Positions 57,301 through 64,000 of a DNA stretch of 64,000 nt are shown in pieces. Under the pieces are notes generated by a model. The model had not been told where the DNA came from and did no database searches. It saw only the letters and a list, made by a program, of their open reading frames with translations. Position 1 is the first letter of the stretch. Every line of letters begins with the position of its first letter. The position numbers and the translations under genes are program-made. Source of the DNA: Peribacillus tepidiphilus (GTDB lineage Bacteria > Bacillota > Bacilli > Bacillales > DSM-1321); assembly GCF_009466385.1 (NCBI RefSeq), contig NZ_WIAQ01000004.1:1-64000 (forward strand), given 5' to 3'.

Positions 57301-57921
57301 AATTTTTAGAGGCTCTACCTGACCTTCTAGCTCATGCAAGATATCTTGGACGCGGTTTAAATTTTCTTGGGTCTCTAAAAGCTTTGTTTCGGCCTTCTTT
57401 TTTCGGGTTTTATACTTTAAAACGCCCGCAGCTTCTTCAAAAATCGTTCTTCTATCTTCAGCCTTACTACTTAATATTTCCTCTACTTTCCCTTGACTGA
57501 TGATAGAAAATGCTTCTCTTCCTAGACCGGAATCCATAAATAAGTCAACAATATCCTTCAGTCGACAAGCTTGTTTATTGATGAAAAATTCGCTGTCACC
57601 AGAACGATACACTCTTCTTGTGATACTGACTTCCTGATAATCAATCGGCAAAAAATGCTTTTCATTATCTAATGTTAACGTTACCTCGGCAAAGTTTAGA
57701 GGCTTTCTTGAATCACTTCCGGCAAAAATAATATCTTCCATTTTTGCTCCACGAAGAGATTTGGCAGATTGTTCCCCAAGCACCCATCTAATTGCATCCG
57801 TTACATTACTTTTACCGCTACCATTTGGTCCAACTACAGCGGTTACACCTGGAACAAAATCAATTGATATCCTTTCAGCAAAGGATTTAAATCCTACTAC
57901 ATCCAATCGTTTGAGGAACAC
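54322..57921 (-). CDS. smc: Chromosome segregation protein SMC, tail altered by an insertion sequence
   Basis: This 1199-residue condensin ATPase has Walker A GPNGSGKSNVTDAIRW, two long coiled coils, a hinge domain around residue 545 (GGAMQHIVVDHEENARSA), the signature LSGGERALTAIALL and Walker B FCVLDEVEAALDEAN. It forms the chromosome-condensing ring with ScpA and ScpB. The last residues, KGSVKSSMKN, are coded by the terminal repeat of the insertion sequence, which also supplies the stop codon. The catalytic part is complete, so function is likely kept. It follows rnc, as usual, but the expected ftsY does not follow. Confidence 0.96.
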   Translation of the reverse strand: MFLKRLDVVGFKSFAERISIDFVPGVTAVVGPNGSGKSNVTDAIRWVLGEQSAKSLRGAKMEDIIFAGSDSRKPLNFAEVTLTLDNEKHFLPIDYQEVSITRRVYRSGDSEFFINKQACRLKDIVDLFMDSGLGREAFSIISQGKVEEILSSKAEDRRTIFEEAAGVLKYKTRKKKAETKLLETQENLNRVQDILHELEGQVEPLKIQASIARDYLEKKEELENSEVALIVYEIESLHEKWELLSKELEAHRDQELSMSSDLQKKEALVEQYRDKIAALDESITDLQEVLLLTSQELEKLEGRKEVLKERKKNAAQNKLVLEKALSEAKHSIVTLTKQKELEENALEKLKSECLELQNSLKENEKQLTMFNQNIESMIETLKSDYIEWLNKQAAAKNEFQLIEQQVHSYKIKHDKLDQENEKYLMERKEVEDKKAELLQTLSHVQSQLESGVATYREEQKKLDTLSNQYQKQESTLYQAYQYVQQTKSRIEMLEEMEEEYAGFFQGVKEVLKAKGKPLQGIEGAVAELLKVPKELQTAIETALGGAMQHIVVDHEENARSAIAYLKKNSYGRATFLPLSVIKGRDIPLSQLTMMQSHPSFKGVASQLIDYEKRYEAVFSNLLGTVIITNDLKGANELARMVGHKYRFVTLDGDVVNPGGSMTGGATNKKGSSLLSRKGELEELREKLQAMEMKTSELESSVKKLKEKVANQNSLLEELRTKGEQLRLQEQAIKSNIREVELREKNVNERLSLYDMEKALLHEEQDEKNERLVSLKQLLLECEQELASLDAQIKELNEKKQSQQNSKEAVISYNHELKIQLAAKREQLQNQQDKYDRILSDLQHFTSKAKEIEEDLSLLTSEMNDSTSGEEMLEEASRKKLHDKNETVKLISSRREERSKLQSLLEDVELDVKEIKRQYKGLVHALKDEEVKLNRLDVELENRLNHLREEYFLTYEAAKEKYPLTIPVEEARKKVKLIKLAIDELGTVNLGAIDEYERVSERYKFLSEQRKDLQEAKDTLFQVIEEMDEEMKRRFEESFTAIKEQFGQVFVELFGGGRAELRLTDPTDLLNTGVEIVAQPPGKKLQNLGLLSGGERALTAIALLFSILKVRPVPFCVLDEVEAALDEANVYRFSQYLKRFSTQTQFIVITHRKGTMESADVLYGITMQESGVSKLVSVRLDQESKEFVETKGSVKSSMKN

Positions 57922-57949
57922 ATTCTTTCCCCCTTATTTTTTGAATCTA

Positions 57950-58687
57950 CTATTTCTTTTCTTCATTTTTCAGCTTTTTTAGCGCCTGCTGTGCTGCAAG
58001 CTGCTCCGCTTCTTTCTTGGACCGACCCATACCGATCCCTAAAATTTCACCATTTAAAGACACCTTCGAAACAAATTCCTTATTATGGGCCGGACCTTTT
58101 TCTTGCATAACCTCGTACTCGATCGTACCATTTCCGCCTCGCTGAACAAGTTCCTGCAGCTGGCTTTTAAAATCCATCACATGAGAAAAAGCACCGTCAT
58201 TTATTTTTGGGAACACAGTTTTTTCAAGAAATTTTATCACAGCATCTAAACCATGATCTAAATAAAGTGCACCAATGAATGCTTCGAAAACATCCGCCAA
58301 GAGCGCAGGACGTTCCCTTCCTCCTGTCATTTCTTCTCCTTTTCCAAGCAATACTAATTTGCCAAAGGATAGTTCGTTAGCAAATACGACTAATGAGGGC
58401 TCACAGACAATTGCAGCACGAAGTTTTGTAAGCTCTCCTTCACTCATGGTCGGAAATTTATGATATAAATACTGAGATATCGTCAATTCCAATACAGCGT
58501 CCCCTAAAAATTCAAGCCTTTCATTGTCTTCATATGGCATTCGGCGATGCTCATTCACATAAGATGAATGGGTAAAAGCTTGCTTTAATAATTTTTCATT
58601 CTTAAACGTGAATCCTATTTGATCTTGAAAGTCTTTAAATAGTAGATCCTTTACGTTATTTCGCTTTGACCTTGCATACTTTCGCAT
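57950..58687 (-). CDS. rnc: Ribonuclease III
   Basis: This 245-residue double-strand-specific endoribonuclease has the catalytic signature [17 protein letters not shown] and a C-terminal dsRNA-binding domain ([17 protein letters not shown] to [12 protein letters not shown]). It processes rRNA and other duplexes. It lies 28 bases before smc, and after acpP in the usual Bacillus order. Its start has AGGAGG upstream. Confidence 0.96.
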   Translation of the reverse strand: MRKYARSKRNNVKDLLFKDFQDQIGFTFKNEKLLKQAFTHSSYVNEHRRMPYEDNERLEFLGDAVLELTISQYLYHKFPTMSEGELTKLRAAIVCEPSLVVFANELSFGKLVLLGKGEEMTGGRERPALLADVFEAFIGALYLDHGLDAVIKFLEKTVFPKINDGAFSHVMDFKSQLQELVQRGGNGTIEYEVMQEKGPAHNKEFVSKVSLNGEILGIGMGRSKKEAEQLAAQQALKKLKNEEKK

Positions 58688-58779
58688 AATTTCCTCCTGA
58701 AAAAATTACATGCAATATGTACCACTATAATAGGATTTTGTTTATAAAGGCAAGCGATCATACAAAATAGCAATAAGAA

Positions 58780-58983
58780 AGCCCCGTTAAATAAACGGAG
58801 CTCAGGCTGTCCAAAAAAACTCGCCTCCATCGTTACACTCCAAATTAAGACATAATATATAGATAATCCCTCTCACCTAATGGAACGATTTAGGGCTGAT
58901 AAGCTTTGTCAAACAGCCTGAGTTTTTTACTAATTACACTTCTACTACAAACTAAAGCCCCGTTATCGCCATAACGGAGCTTC
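58780..58983. repeat. Palindromic element flanked by two similar terminators
   Basis: Hairpins at 58780-58802 and 58955-58983 share GCCCCGTTA and AACGGAGCT. Between them CTCAGGCTGT (58801-58810) pairs with ACAGCCTGAG (58913-58922). The layout equals that at 46858-47071. The region lies between acpP and rnc. The second hairpin is the acpP terminator. Confidence 0.65.
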
Positions 58984-59002
58984 ATTTCATGAGAACATTT
59001 CA

Positions 59003-59236
59003 TTACATATTGCTTTGTATGTAATTCACTGCGTCTCCGACAGTGGAGATTTTCTCAGCATCATCGTCTGAAATTTCCATTCCGAATTCGTCTTCAAGTT
59101 CCATTACTAACTCAACTACATCAAGGGAATCAGCACCAAGGTCCTCTTTAAATGAAGCCTCAAGCTTTACTTCAGACTCATCTACTCCAAGACGGTCAAC
59201 AATGATTTTCGTTACACGCTCTAAAACGTCTGCCAC
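59003..59236 (-). CDS. acpP: Acyl carrier protein
   Basis: This 77-residue acidic protein carries the growing acyl chain on the phosphopantetheine of Ser37 in [19 protein letters not shown] choose the GTG at 59236, because GGGGAGGTG lies six bases before it; the longer frame starts inside that site. It stands behind fabG in the plsX-fabD-fabG-acpP order and has a terminator. Confidence 0.97.
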   Translation of the reverse strand: MADVLERVTKIIVDRLGVDESEVKLEASFKEDLGADSLDVVELVMELEDEFGMEISDDDAEKISTVGDAVNYIQSNM

Positions 59237-59327
59237 TCTAATCACCTCCCCTCAAGCCATTATAGTGTATTTTTTTAAAATAATAAACTAATTTTACGAA
59301 AAGCGGAAGGCGCCCGCCTAAACGAGA

Positions 59328-60071
59328 TTACATGACCATACCACCATCAATGTGGAGGGTTTGACCAGTCATATAAGAGCTGTCATCCGAAGCAAGGAAG
59401 GTTACGACCTTCGCAATATCCTTCGGTTCCCCAAATCTTGCCAGTGGAATTTGAGATAACATCGCTTGTTTGACATCTTCTGTCAGCTTATCTGTCATAT
59501 CTGTTGTGATAAACCCTGGGGCGACCGCATTGACGGTAATGTTTCTTGCAGCCAGTTCTTTTGCCGTTGTTTTTGTCAGACCAATGACCCCAGCCTTAGC
59601 TGCAACATAATTCGCTTGTCCCGGATTACCACTTACACCTACAATGGAAGCAACATTAATGATTCTTCCATACCGTTGTTTCATCATTTGACGGGTTACT
59701 GCTTTCGTGCAAAGGAATACCCCTTTTAAATTGGTATTGATGACATCATCCCACTCTTCCTCCTTCATTCTCATAAGGAGATTATCCCGAGTGATGCCAG
59801 CGTTATTTACAAGAATATCAAGTGCACCGAATTCTTCAATAACCTTTTTTACCATATTTGTGACGGATTCTGAATTAGACACATCACATTGAATGGCAAT
59901 TGCATTCCGTCCCATTTCTTTAATTGCGTCAACGACTTCCATTGCTTTCGCTTCGCTTCCGGCATAATTGACTGCAACATCCGCTCCTTGAGCAGCCAGT
60001 TCCAATGCGATTTCTCTTCCAATCCCTCTTGAAGCTCCTGTGACAAGAGCCTTTTTACCATCAAGCTTCAT
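59328..60071 (-). CDS. fabG: 3-oxoacyl-ACP reductase
   Basis: This 247-residue short-chain dehydrogenase has the NADPH loop TGASRGIG and the Ser-Tyr-Lys catalytic set ending in YVAAKAG. It reduces the beta-keto group in fatty-acid elongation. The start overlaps the last base of the fabD stop, showing translational coupling. Length is standard. Confidence 0.96.
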   Translation of the reverse strand: MKLDGKKALVTGASRGIGREIALELAAQGADVAVNYAGSEAKAMEVVDAIKEMGRNAIAIQCDVSNSESVTNMVKKVIEEFGALDILVNNAGITRDNLLMRMKEEEWDDVINTNLKGVFLCTKAVTRQMMKQRYGRIINVASIVGVSGNPGQANYVAAKAGVIGLTKTTAKELAARNITVNAVAPGFITTDMTDKLTEDVKQAMLSQIPLARFGEPKDIAKVVTFLASDDSSYMTGQTLHIDGGMVM

Positions 60072-61015
60072 TAAGATTCCCCCTTTAAGGATGTAACCGT
60101 TGCTTGGTAGGAAGCCTCATCGAAAACCGAAAACACTTGTGATTTTCGGTCGATTTTTTTAATTAATCCTGCCAAAACCTTTCCTGGTCCAATTTCTATA
60201 AAAGTGTCCACACCAAGCTCCATCATTCTTTTTACTGAATCCTCCCATAAGACAGGTGAATAGAGCTGCTCTAGAAGTCTTTGTTTGATTTCCTCCGGCT
60301 CATCCATTGGTGAAGCTGTCACATTTGAGATAACCGGAACCAGTGCTTTTTGTATGGAAATAGAATCTAATACTTCTTGAAGCTTTGTAGCAGCAGGCTT
60401 CATTAAGATCGAATGGAACGGTCCGCTAACTTCAAGAGGAATCACTCTTTTGGCACCTTTTGTTTTTGCAAGCTCTGAAGCTTCTAATACACCTTGTGCA
60501 GTACCAGAAATGACAATCTGTCCAGGGCTGTTAATGTTTGCAAGCTGTACAATATTTCCTTTTGCAGTGACTTCATCCGTCGCTTCTTTAAGTGCTTCGC
60601 GATCCATCCCAAGAACAGCTGCCATTTTACCTTGTCCGTTTGGAACTGCTTCCTCCATGAATTCGCCACGCTTCCTGACAGTGAACACACCGTCTTCAAA
60701 CGGAATCGATCCAGCAGCAACTAAGGCGGTATACTCTCCTAAACTATGACCGGCCATAAAGTCCGCTTTTATACCAGATTGCTGAAATCTCTTTAACAAG
60801 GCAATGCTTGTGGTTAATAATGCCGGTTGGGCATTTATCGTGAGGGTCAATTGATCTTGGGGACCCTCAAAAATTAGTTTTGAAAGACTCTCACTTAAAC
60901 GTGCGTCTGCTTGTTCAAAGACAGCTTTAACGTCGTCAAAAGAGTCGTATAAGTCTTTCCCCATTCCAACGGCTTGTGAGCCTTGCCCTGGAAAAACAAA
61001 TGCAATTTTCCCCAT
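60071..61015 (-). CDS. fabD: Malonyl-CoA:ACP transacylase
   Basis: This 314-residue enzyme loads malonate on ACP. It starts with the typical [16 protein letters not shown], has the catalytic serine in [12 protein letters not shown] and the histidine in GPFHSILM. It lies between plsX and fabG in the usual order and overlaps fabG by one base. The gap to plsX is three bases. Confidence 0.97.
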   Translation of the reverse strand: MGKIAFVFPGQGSQAVGMGKDLYDSFDDVKAVFEQADARLSESLSKLIFEGPQDQLTLTINAQPALLTTSIALLKRFQQSGIKADFMAGHSLGEYTALVAAGSIPFEDGVFTVRKRGEFMEEAVPNGQGKMAAVLGMDREALKEATDEVTAKGNIVQLANINSPGQIVISGTAQGVLEASELAKTKGAKRVIPLEVSGPFHSILMKPAATKLQEVLDSISIQKALVPVISNVTASPMDEPEEIKQRLLEQLYSPVLWEDSVKRMMELGVDTFIEIGPGKVLAGLIKKIDRKSQVFSVFDEASYQATVTSLKGES

Positions 61016-61018
61016 CCA

Positions 61019-62014
61019 TCATTCTCCTTGTCCGTTTTTCGATATACTTTCTCGAATGGTGTCAGCAACTTTATGCTCTACCATAATCTTTGCTTGCCTA
61101 ATCGCATTAAAGATTGCATTGGCGTCAGAAGACCCATGCGCTTTAATGACAGGTGCCTTTAATCCAAACAAGCCTGCTCCTCCATATTCTGAGTAGTCCA
61201 ACTTATTTTTGATTTTTACAAGCTCTGGTTTCAAAACTGCTGCCGCTAGCTTAGATTTGAAGTTGCTTGTTAATGCTTCTTTTAGCATTTTGAAGATTGA
61301 AAGAGCGGTTCCTTCAACTGTTTTCAAGACCATATTACCTGTGAAGCCATCCGTCACAACCACATCTGCAACGCCTTCAAGTAAATCTCTTGCTTCTACA
61401 TTACCAACGAAGTTAAGATCTGCTTCTTTTAGCAAAGTAAAAGCAGCCTTTGTCAGCTCATTCCCTTTTTTATCTTCCGTTCCAATGTTCAGCAAGCCTA
61501 GCCGCGGCCGATTGATTCCACGGACCTTTTCTGCATATATCGAACCCATAATCGCAAATTGCAAAAGGTGCTCAGGTCTTGCGTCGGCATTTGCCCCAAC
61601 ATCTAGCAATAAAAATCCATCCCCTTCTAGAGTAGGTAGTGTAGGGGCTAACGCAGGCCGCTCAATCCCTTCGATGCGTCCAACTACAAACAATCCTGAT
61701 GCCATCAATGCACCGGTATTCCCGGCAGAAATACATGCATCAGCTTGACCATCAGATACTGCTTGCGCCGCTAACACCATAGAAGCATTTTTCTTTCTTC
61801 TTACTGCTCTTACAGGCTCATCAGTGGGAAGAATGGTTTCTTCTGTATGCAAGATGGATATACGATCGTTATATTCTAAATGTTTTTTTATCTCCTGTTC
61901 ATTGCCCACTAAAACAATTTCAAGATCAGGAAATGCTTTGACAGCTTTCATCGCTCCCTCAACAGGAGCCTTAGGTGCATGATCTCCGCCCATAGCGTCA
62001 ATTATGATTTTCAT
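61019..62014 (-). CDS. plsX: Phosphate acyltransferase PlsX
   Basis: I choose the ATG at 62014 (331 residues), where the family N-terminus [13 protein letters not shown] starts, with AAGGATG upstream. PlsX makes acyl phosphate from acyl-ACP, which PlsY (20.85 kb) then uses. The C-terminal region has [16 protein letters not shown], and the product is normal in length. It overlaps the end of fapR, so the two are coupled. Confidence 0.96.
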   Translation of the reverse strand: MKIIIDAMGGDHAPKAPVEGAMKAVKAFPDLEIVLVGNEQEIKKHLEYNDRISILHTEETILPTDEPVRAVRRKKNASMVLAAQAVSDGQADACISAGNTGALMASGLFVVGRIEGIERPALAPTLPTLEGDGFLLLDVGANADARPEHLLQFAIMGSIYAEKVRGINRPRLGLLNIGTEDKKGNELTKAAFTLLKEADLNFVGNVEARDLLEGVADVVVTDGFTGNMVLKTVEGTALSIFKMLKEALTSNFKSKLAAAVLKPELVKIKNKLDYSEYGGAGLFGLKAPVIKAHGSSDANAIFNAIRQAKIMVEHKVADTIRESISKNGQGE

Positions 62015-62588
62015 TTTTTTCATCCTTTTTTGCTTTGTTAGATCTATACATTTCAAAAGTTCCTTTAAAGACTAGTTCTTTTCCTACGTAGCTTTCTACA
62101 TCTACGAAAGTTCTATCTTGTAATTTTTCTGTCACTTTCGCTTTCGCTACGACTCTTTCATTTTCTTTTACGGAACGTGTAAATTGAATAGTCGCTTTAG
62201 CCGTTAAAGCCAGTTCGTCATCGATCACAGCTACAGCTAGAGAATTAGCCTGAGCAAACAGATGGTGTCCACGGGCTATACCGTTACGCTTAAACACATG
62301 CTCACGCTTCACATCAAAAATGGAAATGGCACTTTCATCAAGCTGTATGTCAATAATATCTCCAATGACCTCTTCAATCGGTAATGATTTGATTTCATCA
62401 CTGAATTTTTTCTCAGCAACATGCTTTATTCTTTCCCTCAATTCGGGAATTGATCTTTCAAGCCTGTCTAAGCGAATGGTTTGTACACTGACAGAAAATT
62501 TTTCAGCAAGCTCCTCGTCCGTAATAAAAGGATTTTGTTCGATTGTTTCAAGTAGAAGCTGCTGCCGCTCCTTTTTGTTTCTTCGCAT
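61998..62588 (-). CDS. fapR: Transcription regulator FapR
   Basis: This 196-residue repressor has an N-terminal DeoR-like helix-turn-helix ([23 protein letters not shown]) and a C-terminal hot-dog domain that binds malonyl-CoA. It shuts fatty acid and phospholipid genes when malonyl-CoA is low. Its own operator lies just upstream, and it leads the fapR-plsX-fabD-fabG operon. Start and length are normal. Confidence 0.96.
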   Translation of the reverse strand: MRRNKKERQQLLLETIEQNPFITDEELAEKFSVSVQTIRLDRLERSIPELRERIKHVAEKKFSDEIKSLPIEEVIGDIIDIQLDESAISIFDVKREHVFKRNGIARGHHLFAQANSLAVAVIDDELALTAKATIQFTRSVKENERVVAKAKVTEKLQDRTFVDVESYVGKELVFKGTFEMYRSNKAKKDEKNENHN

Positions 62589-62605
62589 AACCTTTCACCA
62601 TCCGT

Positions 62606-62630
62606 ACTATTATGACTAGGTACTAATAGT
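62606..62630. promoter_or_regulatory. FapR operator in front of fapR
   Basis: ACTATTATGACTAGGTACTA continues to AATAGT; on the minus strand it reads ATTAGTACCTAGTCATAATA, which matches the B. subtilis FapR box TTAGTACC-N-like core. It lies 18 bases before the fapR start and shows autoregulation. Confidence 0.85.
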
Positions 62631-62641
62631 AGTATATATAT

Positions 62642-62684
62642 AAAAAAAACAGATTGCAAGAATTTGATTACATCTTGCAATCTG
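62642..62684 (-). terminator. Terminator of recG
   Basis: CAGATTGCAAG and CTTGCAATCTG pair around a 13-base loop, followed by eight T residues on the minus strand, just past the recG stop. Confidence 0.9.
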
Positions 62685-62690
62685 AAAACA

Positions 62691-64000
62691 TTAATCCAAT
62701 TTTTCTCCTTCAAGAACCCCACTGTCTTTCAAATATTTTCTGAGCGGGCTATACTCCGGTTCAGTCCAAAAGCTTTGAGAGGAAACCAATTTTGCAGCGT
62801 CATCTCTAGCTACTTCAAGAACTCTATAATCATGTACCATGTCCGCAACCTTAAATTCAGGCAGACCACTTTGCTTCTTCCCGAAAAAGTCTCCTGGCCC
62901 TCTCAGTTCCAAATCCTTCTCAGAAAGAACAAAACCATCATTTGTTTCCGTCATGATTCTCATTCTTTCCTTGCCATTTTCCGATTTAGGATCAGCAAGC
63001 AATATACAATAGGATTGATCGCTTCCACGGCCTACTCGTCCACGTAGCTGGTGAAGCTGTGATAATCCAAACCTTTCAGCATCATAAATCAGCATAAAGG
63101 TCGCATTTGGAACATTCACTCCCACTTCTACAACCGTTGTAGAAACTAAAACCTGAATTTTATTTTCACTATACTCCTTCATGACTTCCTCTTTTTCAGA
63201 AGGATGAAGCTTGCCGTGCATCAATCCAACTTTAAAGCGCCCAGAAAAATATTGGGTTAAAACGTTATGGACATCAATGGCGTTTTGAAGGTCAAGCTTT
63301 TCAGATTCTTCAATTAACGGACAAATGACATAAGCTTGCCGTCCTTTTCGCAATTCTTTTTCCATGAACGCCAATACTCTTTCAAGCATATCGTGCTTTG
63401 CCCAATATGTTTCAATCGTCTTTCTACCAGCAGGCATTTCATCAATGATTGATACATCCATTTCACCAAATACTGTGATGGCAAGAGTTCGTGGAATTGG
63501 TGTGGCAGTCATGAACAACACATCCGGACTTTCACCTTTTTCTCGTAAAATTCGTCTTTGCTCCACACCAAAGCGATGCTGTTCATCTGTAATGACCAAT
63601 CCAAGCTTTTGGAAATTCACTTCATCCTGTATAAGTGCATGCGTTCCAATTATTGTATGGATCTTTCCTTGTGCCAACTCATACAGAATTTCCTTCCGTT
63701 TTTTCCCTTTCACTGAACTAGTTAATAATGCTACATTGACTCCCATTGGTTGAAGCAATTTCGACAAAGACTGAAAATGCTGTTCAGCCAAAATTTCTGT
63801 CGGAACCATTAGGGCTCCTTGAAATCCTGCCGTATGCGAGGCAAAAAGAGCAATTGATGCGACAACTGTTTTCCCTGAACCTACGTCACCTTGAAGAAGC
63901 CTGTTCATCCGATAAGGAGACTTCATGTCCGCAAGAATTTCATTCACAACCCTTTTTTGTGCAGAAGTTAACGGAAAAGGCAATGTGGCTATATATTGCT
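62691..64000 (-). CDS. recG: ATP-dependent DNA helicase RecG, 5' part beyond the window
   Basis: About 436 codons of the C-terminal half are present and the frame stays open to the right edge ([16 protein letters not shown] before the internal TTG). Helicase motifs seen are [12 protein letters not shown], Ia, [20 protein letters not shown], then [15 protein letters not shown] and [10 protein letters not shown]. RecG remodels stalled replication forks. It precedes fapR in the usual order. Confidence 0.96.
   Translation of the reverse strand, partial: QYIATLPFPLTSAQKRVVNEILADMKSPYRMNRLLQGDVGSGKTVVASIALFASHTAGFQGALMVPTEILAEQHFQSLSKLLQPMGVNVALLTSSVKGKKRKEILYELAQGKIHTIIGTHALIQDEVNFQKLGLVITDEQHRFGVEQRRILREKGESPDVLFMTATPIPRTLAITVFGEMDVSIIDEMPAGRKTIETYWAKHDMLERVLAFMEKELRKGRQAYVICPLIEESEKLDLQNAIDVHNVLTQYFSGRFKVGLMHGKLHPSEKEEVMKEYSENKIQVLVSTTVVEVGVNVPNATFMLIYDAERFGLSQLHQLRGRVGRGSDQSYCILLADPKSENGKERMRIMTETNDGFVLSEKDLELRGPGDFFGKKQSGLPEFKVADMVHDYRVLEVARDDAAKLVSSQSFWTEPEYSPLRKYLKDSGVLEGEKLD

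Noticed and set aside
1-64000. CRISPR array or prophage
   Set aside because: I found no regularly spaced direct repeats of 24-40 bases and no phage structural or integrase genes in the window.

Overview
The window is chromosomal DNA of a low-GC, endospore-forming member of the Bacillaceae. Evidence is the set of spore genes (sspN, tlp, sspO, sspP, a cotM-like gene, a SpoVK-like ATPase, a Spo0E-type phosphatase), the FapR-regulated lipid genes, and gene order matching three blocks known from Bacillus subtilis. I cannot name the species. The most notable content is a complete selenocysteine (Sec) system, which is uncommon in this family: selA, selB, selD and tRNA-Sec, plus two genes that themselves carry an in-frame UGA, selD and a small SelW-like gene.

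Layout. 1-1.6 kb: a PP-loop ATPase and a broken lipoprotein gene. 1.6-10.2 kb: a leucine/branched-acid catabolic operon of the yngE-yngJ type (acyl-CoA dehydrogenase, acyl-CoA synthetase, biotin carboxylase, biotin carrier, HMG-CoA lyase, enoyl-CoA hydratase, carboxyltransferase) with a TetR regulator and a matching palindromic operator. 11-16.5 kb: parC, parE and a CoA-binding protein. 16.5-20.6 kb: an osmoprotectant (OpuC-type) ABC operon that is decaying and is split by an IS200/IS605 element with tnpA and tnpB. 20.8-33.3 kb: plsY, a chemoreceptor, a CPBP protease, then the conserved block yneR-yneQ-yneP, SpoVK-like, tlp, sspN, an FbpB-like gene, a thioredoxin-like gene and acnA. 33.7-50.7 kb: sspO, sspP, cotM, yneK, tRNA-Sec, ccdC, a CheY-like gene, ccdA and ynzD, with selA, the SelW-like gene, selD, selB, sbcCD and a lactate permease inserted among them. 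50.7-54.35 kb: an orphan half ABC exporter and a DDE insertion sequence whose right end lies inside the 3' end of smc. 54.3-64 kb: smc, rnc, acpP, fabG, fabD, plsX, fapR and the 3' part of recG, all on the minus strand.

How it works together. SelD (itself a predicted selenoprotein) makes selenophosphate, SelA converts Ser-tRNA-Sec to Sec-tRNA-Sec, and SelB delivers it to UGA codons followed by a hairpin. The two UGA codons seen here are both followed by a small hairpin with an identical three-base loop. The fatty-acid block runs from the FapR repressor, with its operator visible in front of it, to acyl carrier protein. The aconitase gene has an ATAA-N7-TTAT dyad upstream, the known CcpC pattern.

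The accessory signals are the two insertion sequences with the damage around them, and several palindromic repeats. Two of these repeats sit between duplicated terminator hairpins. All functions are read from sequence motifs and synteny by eye; no database search was run.
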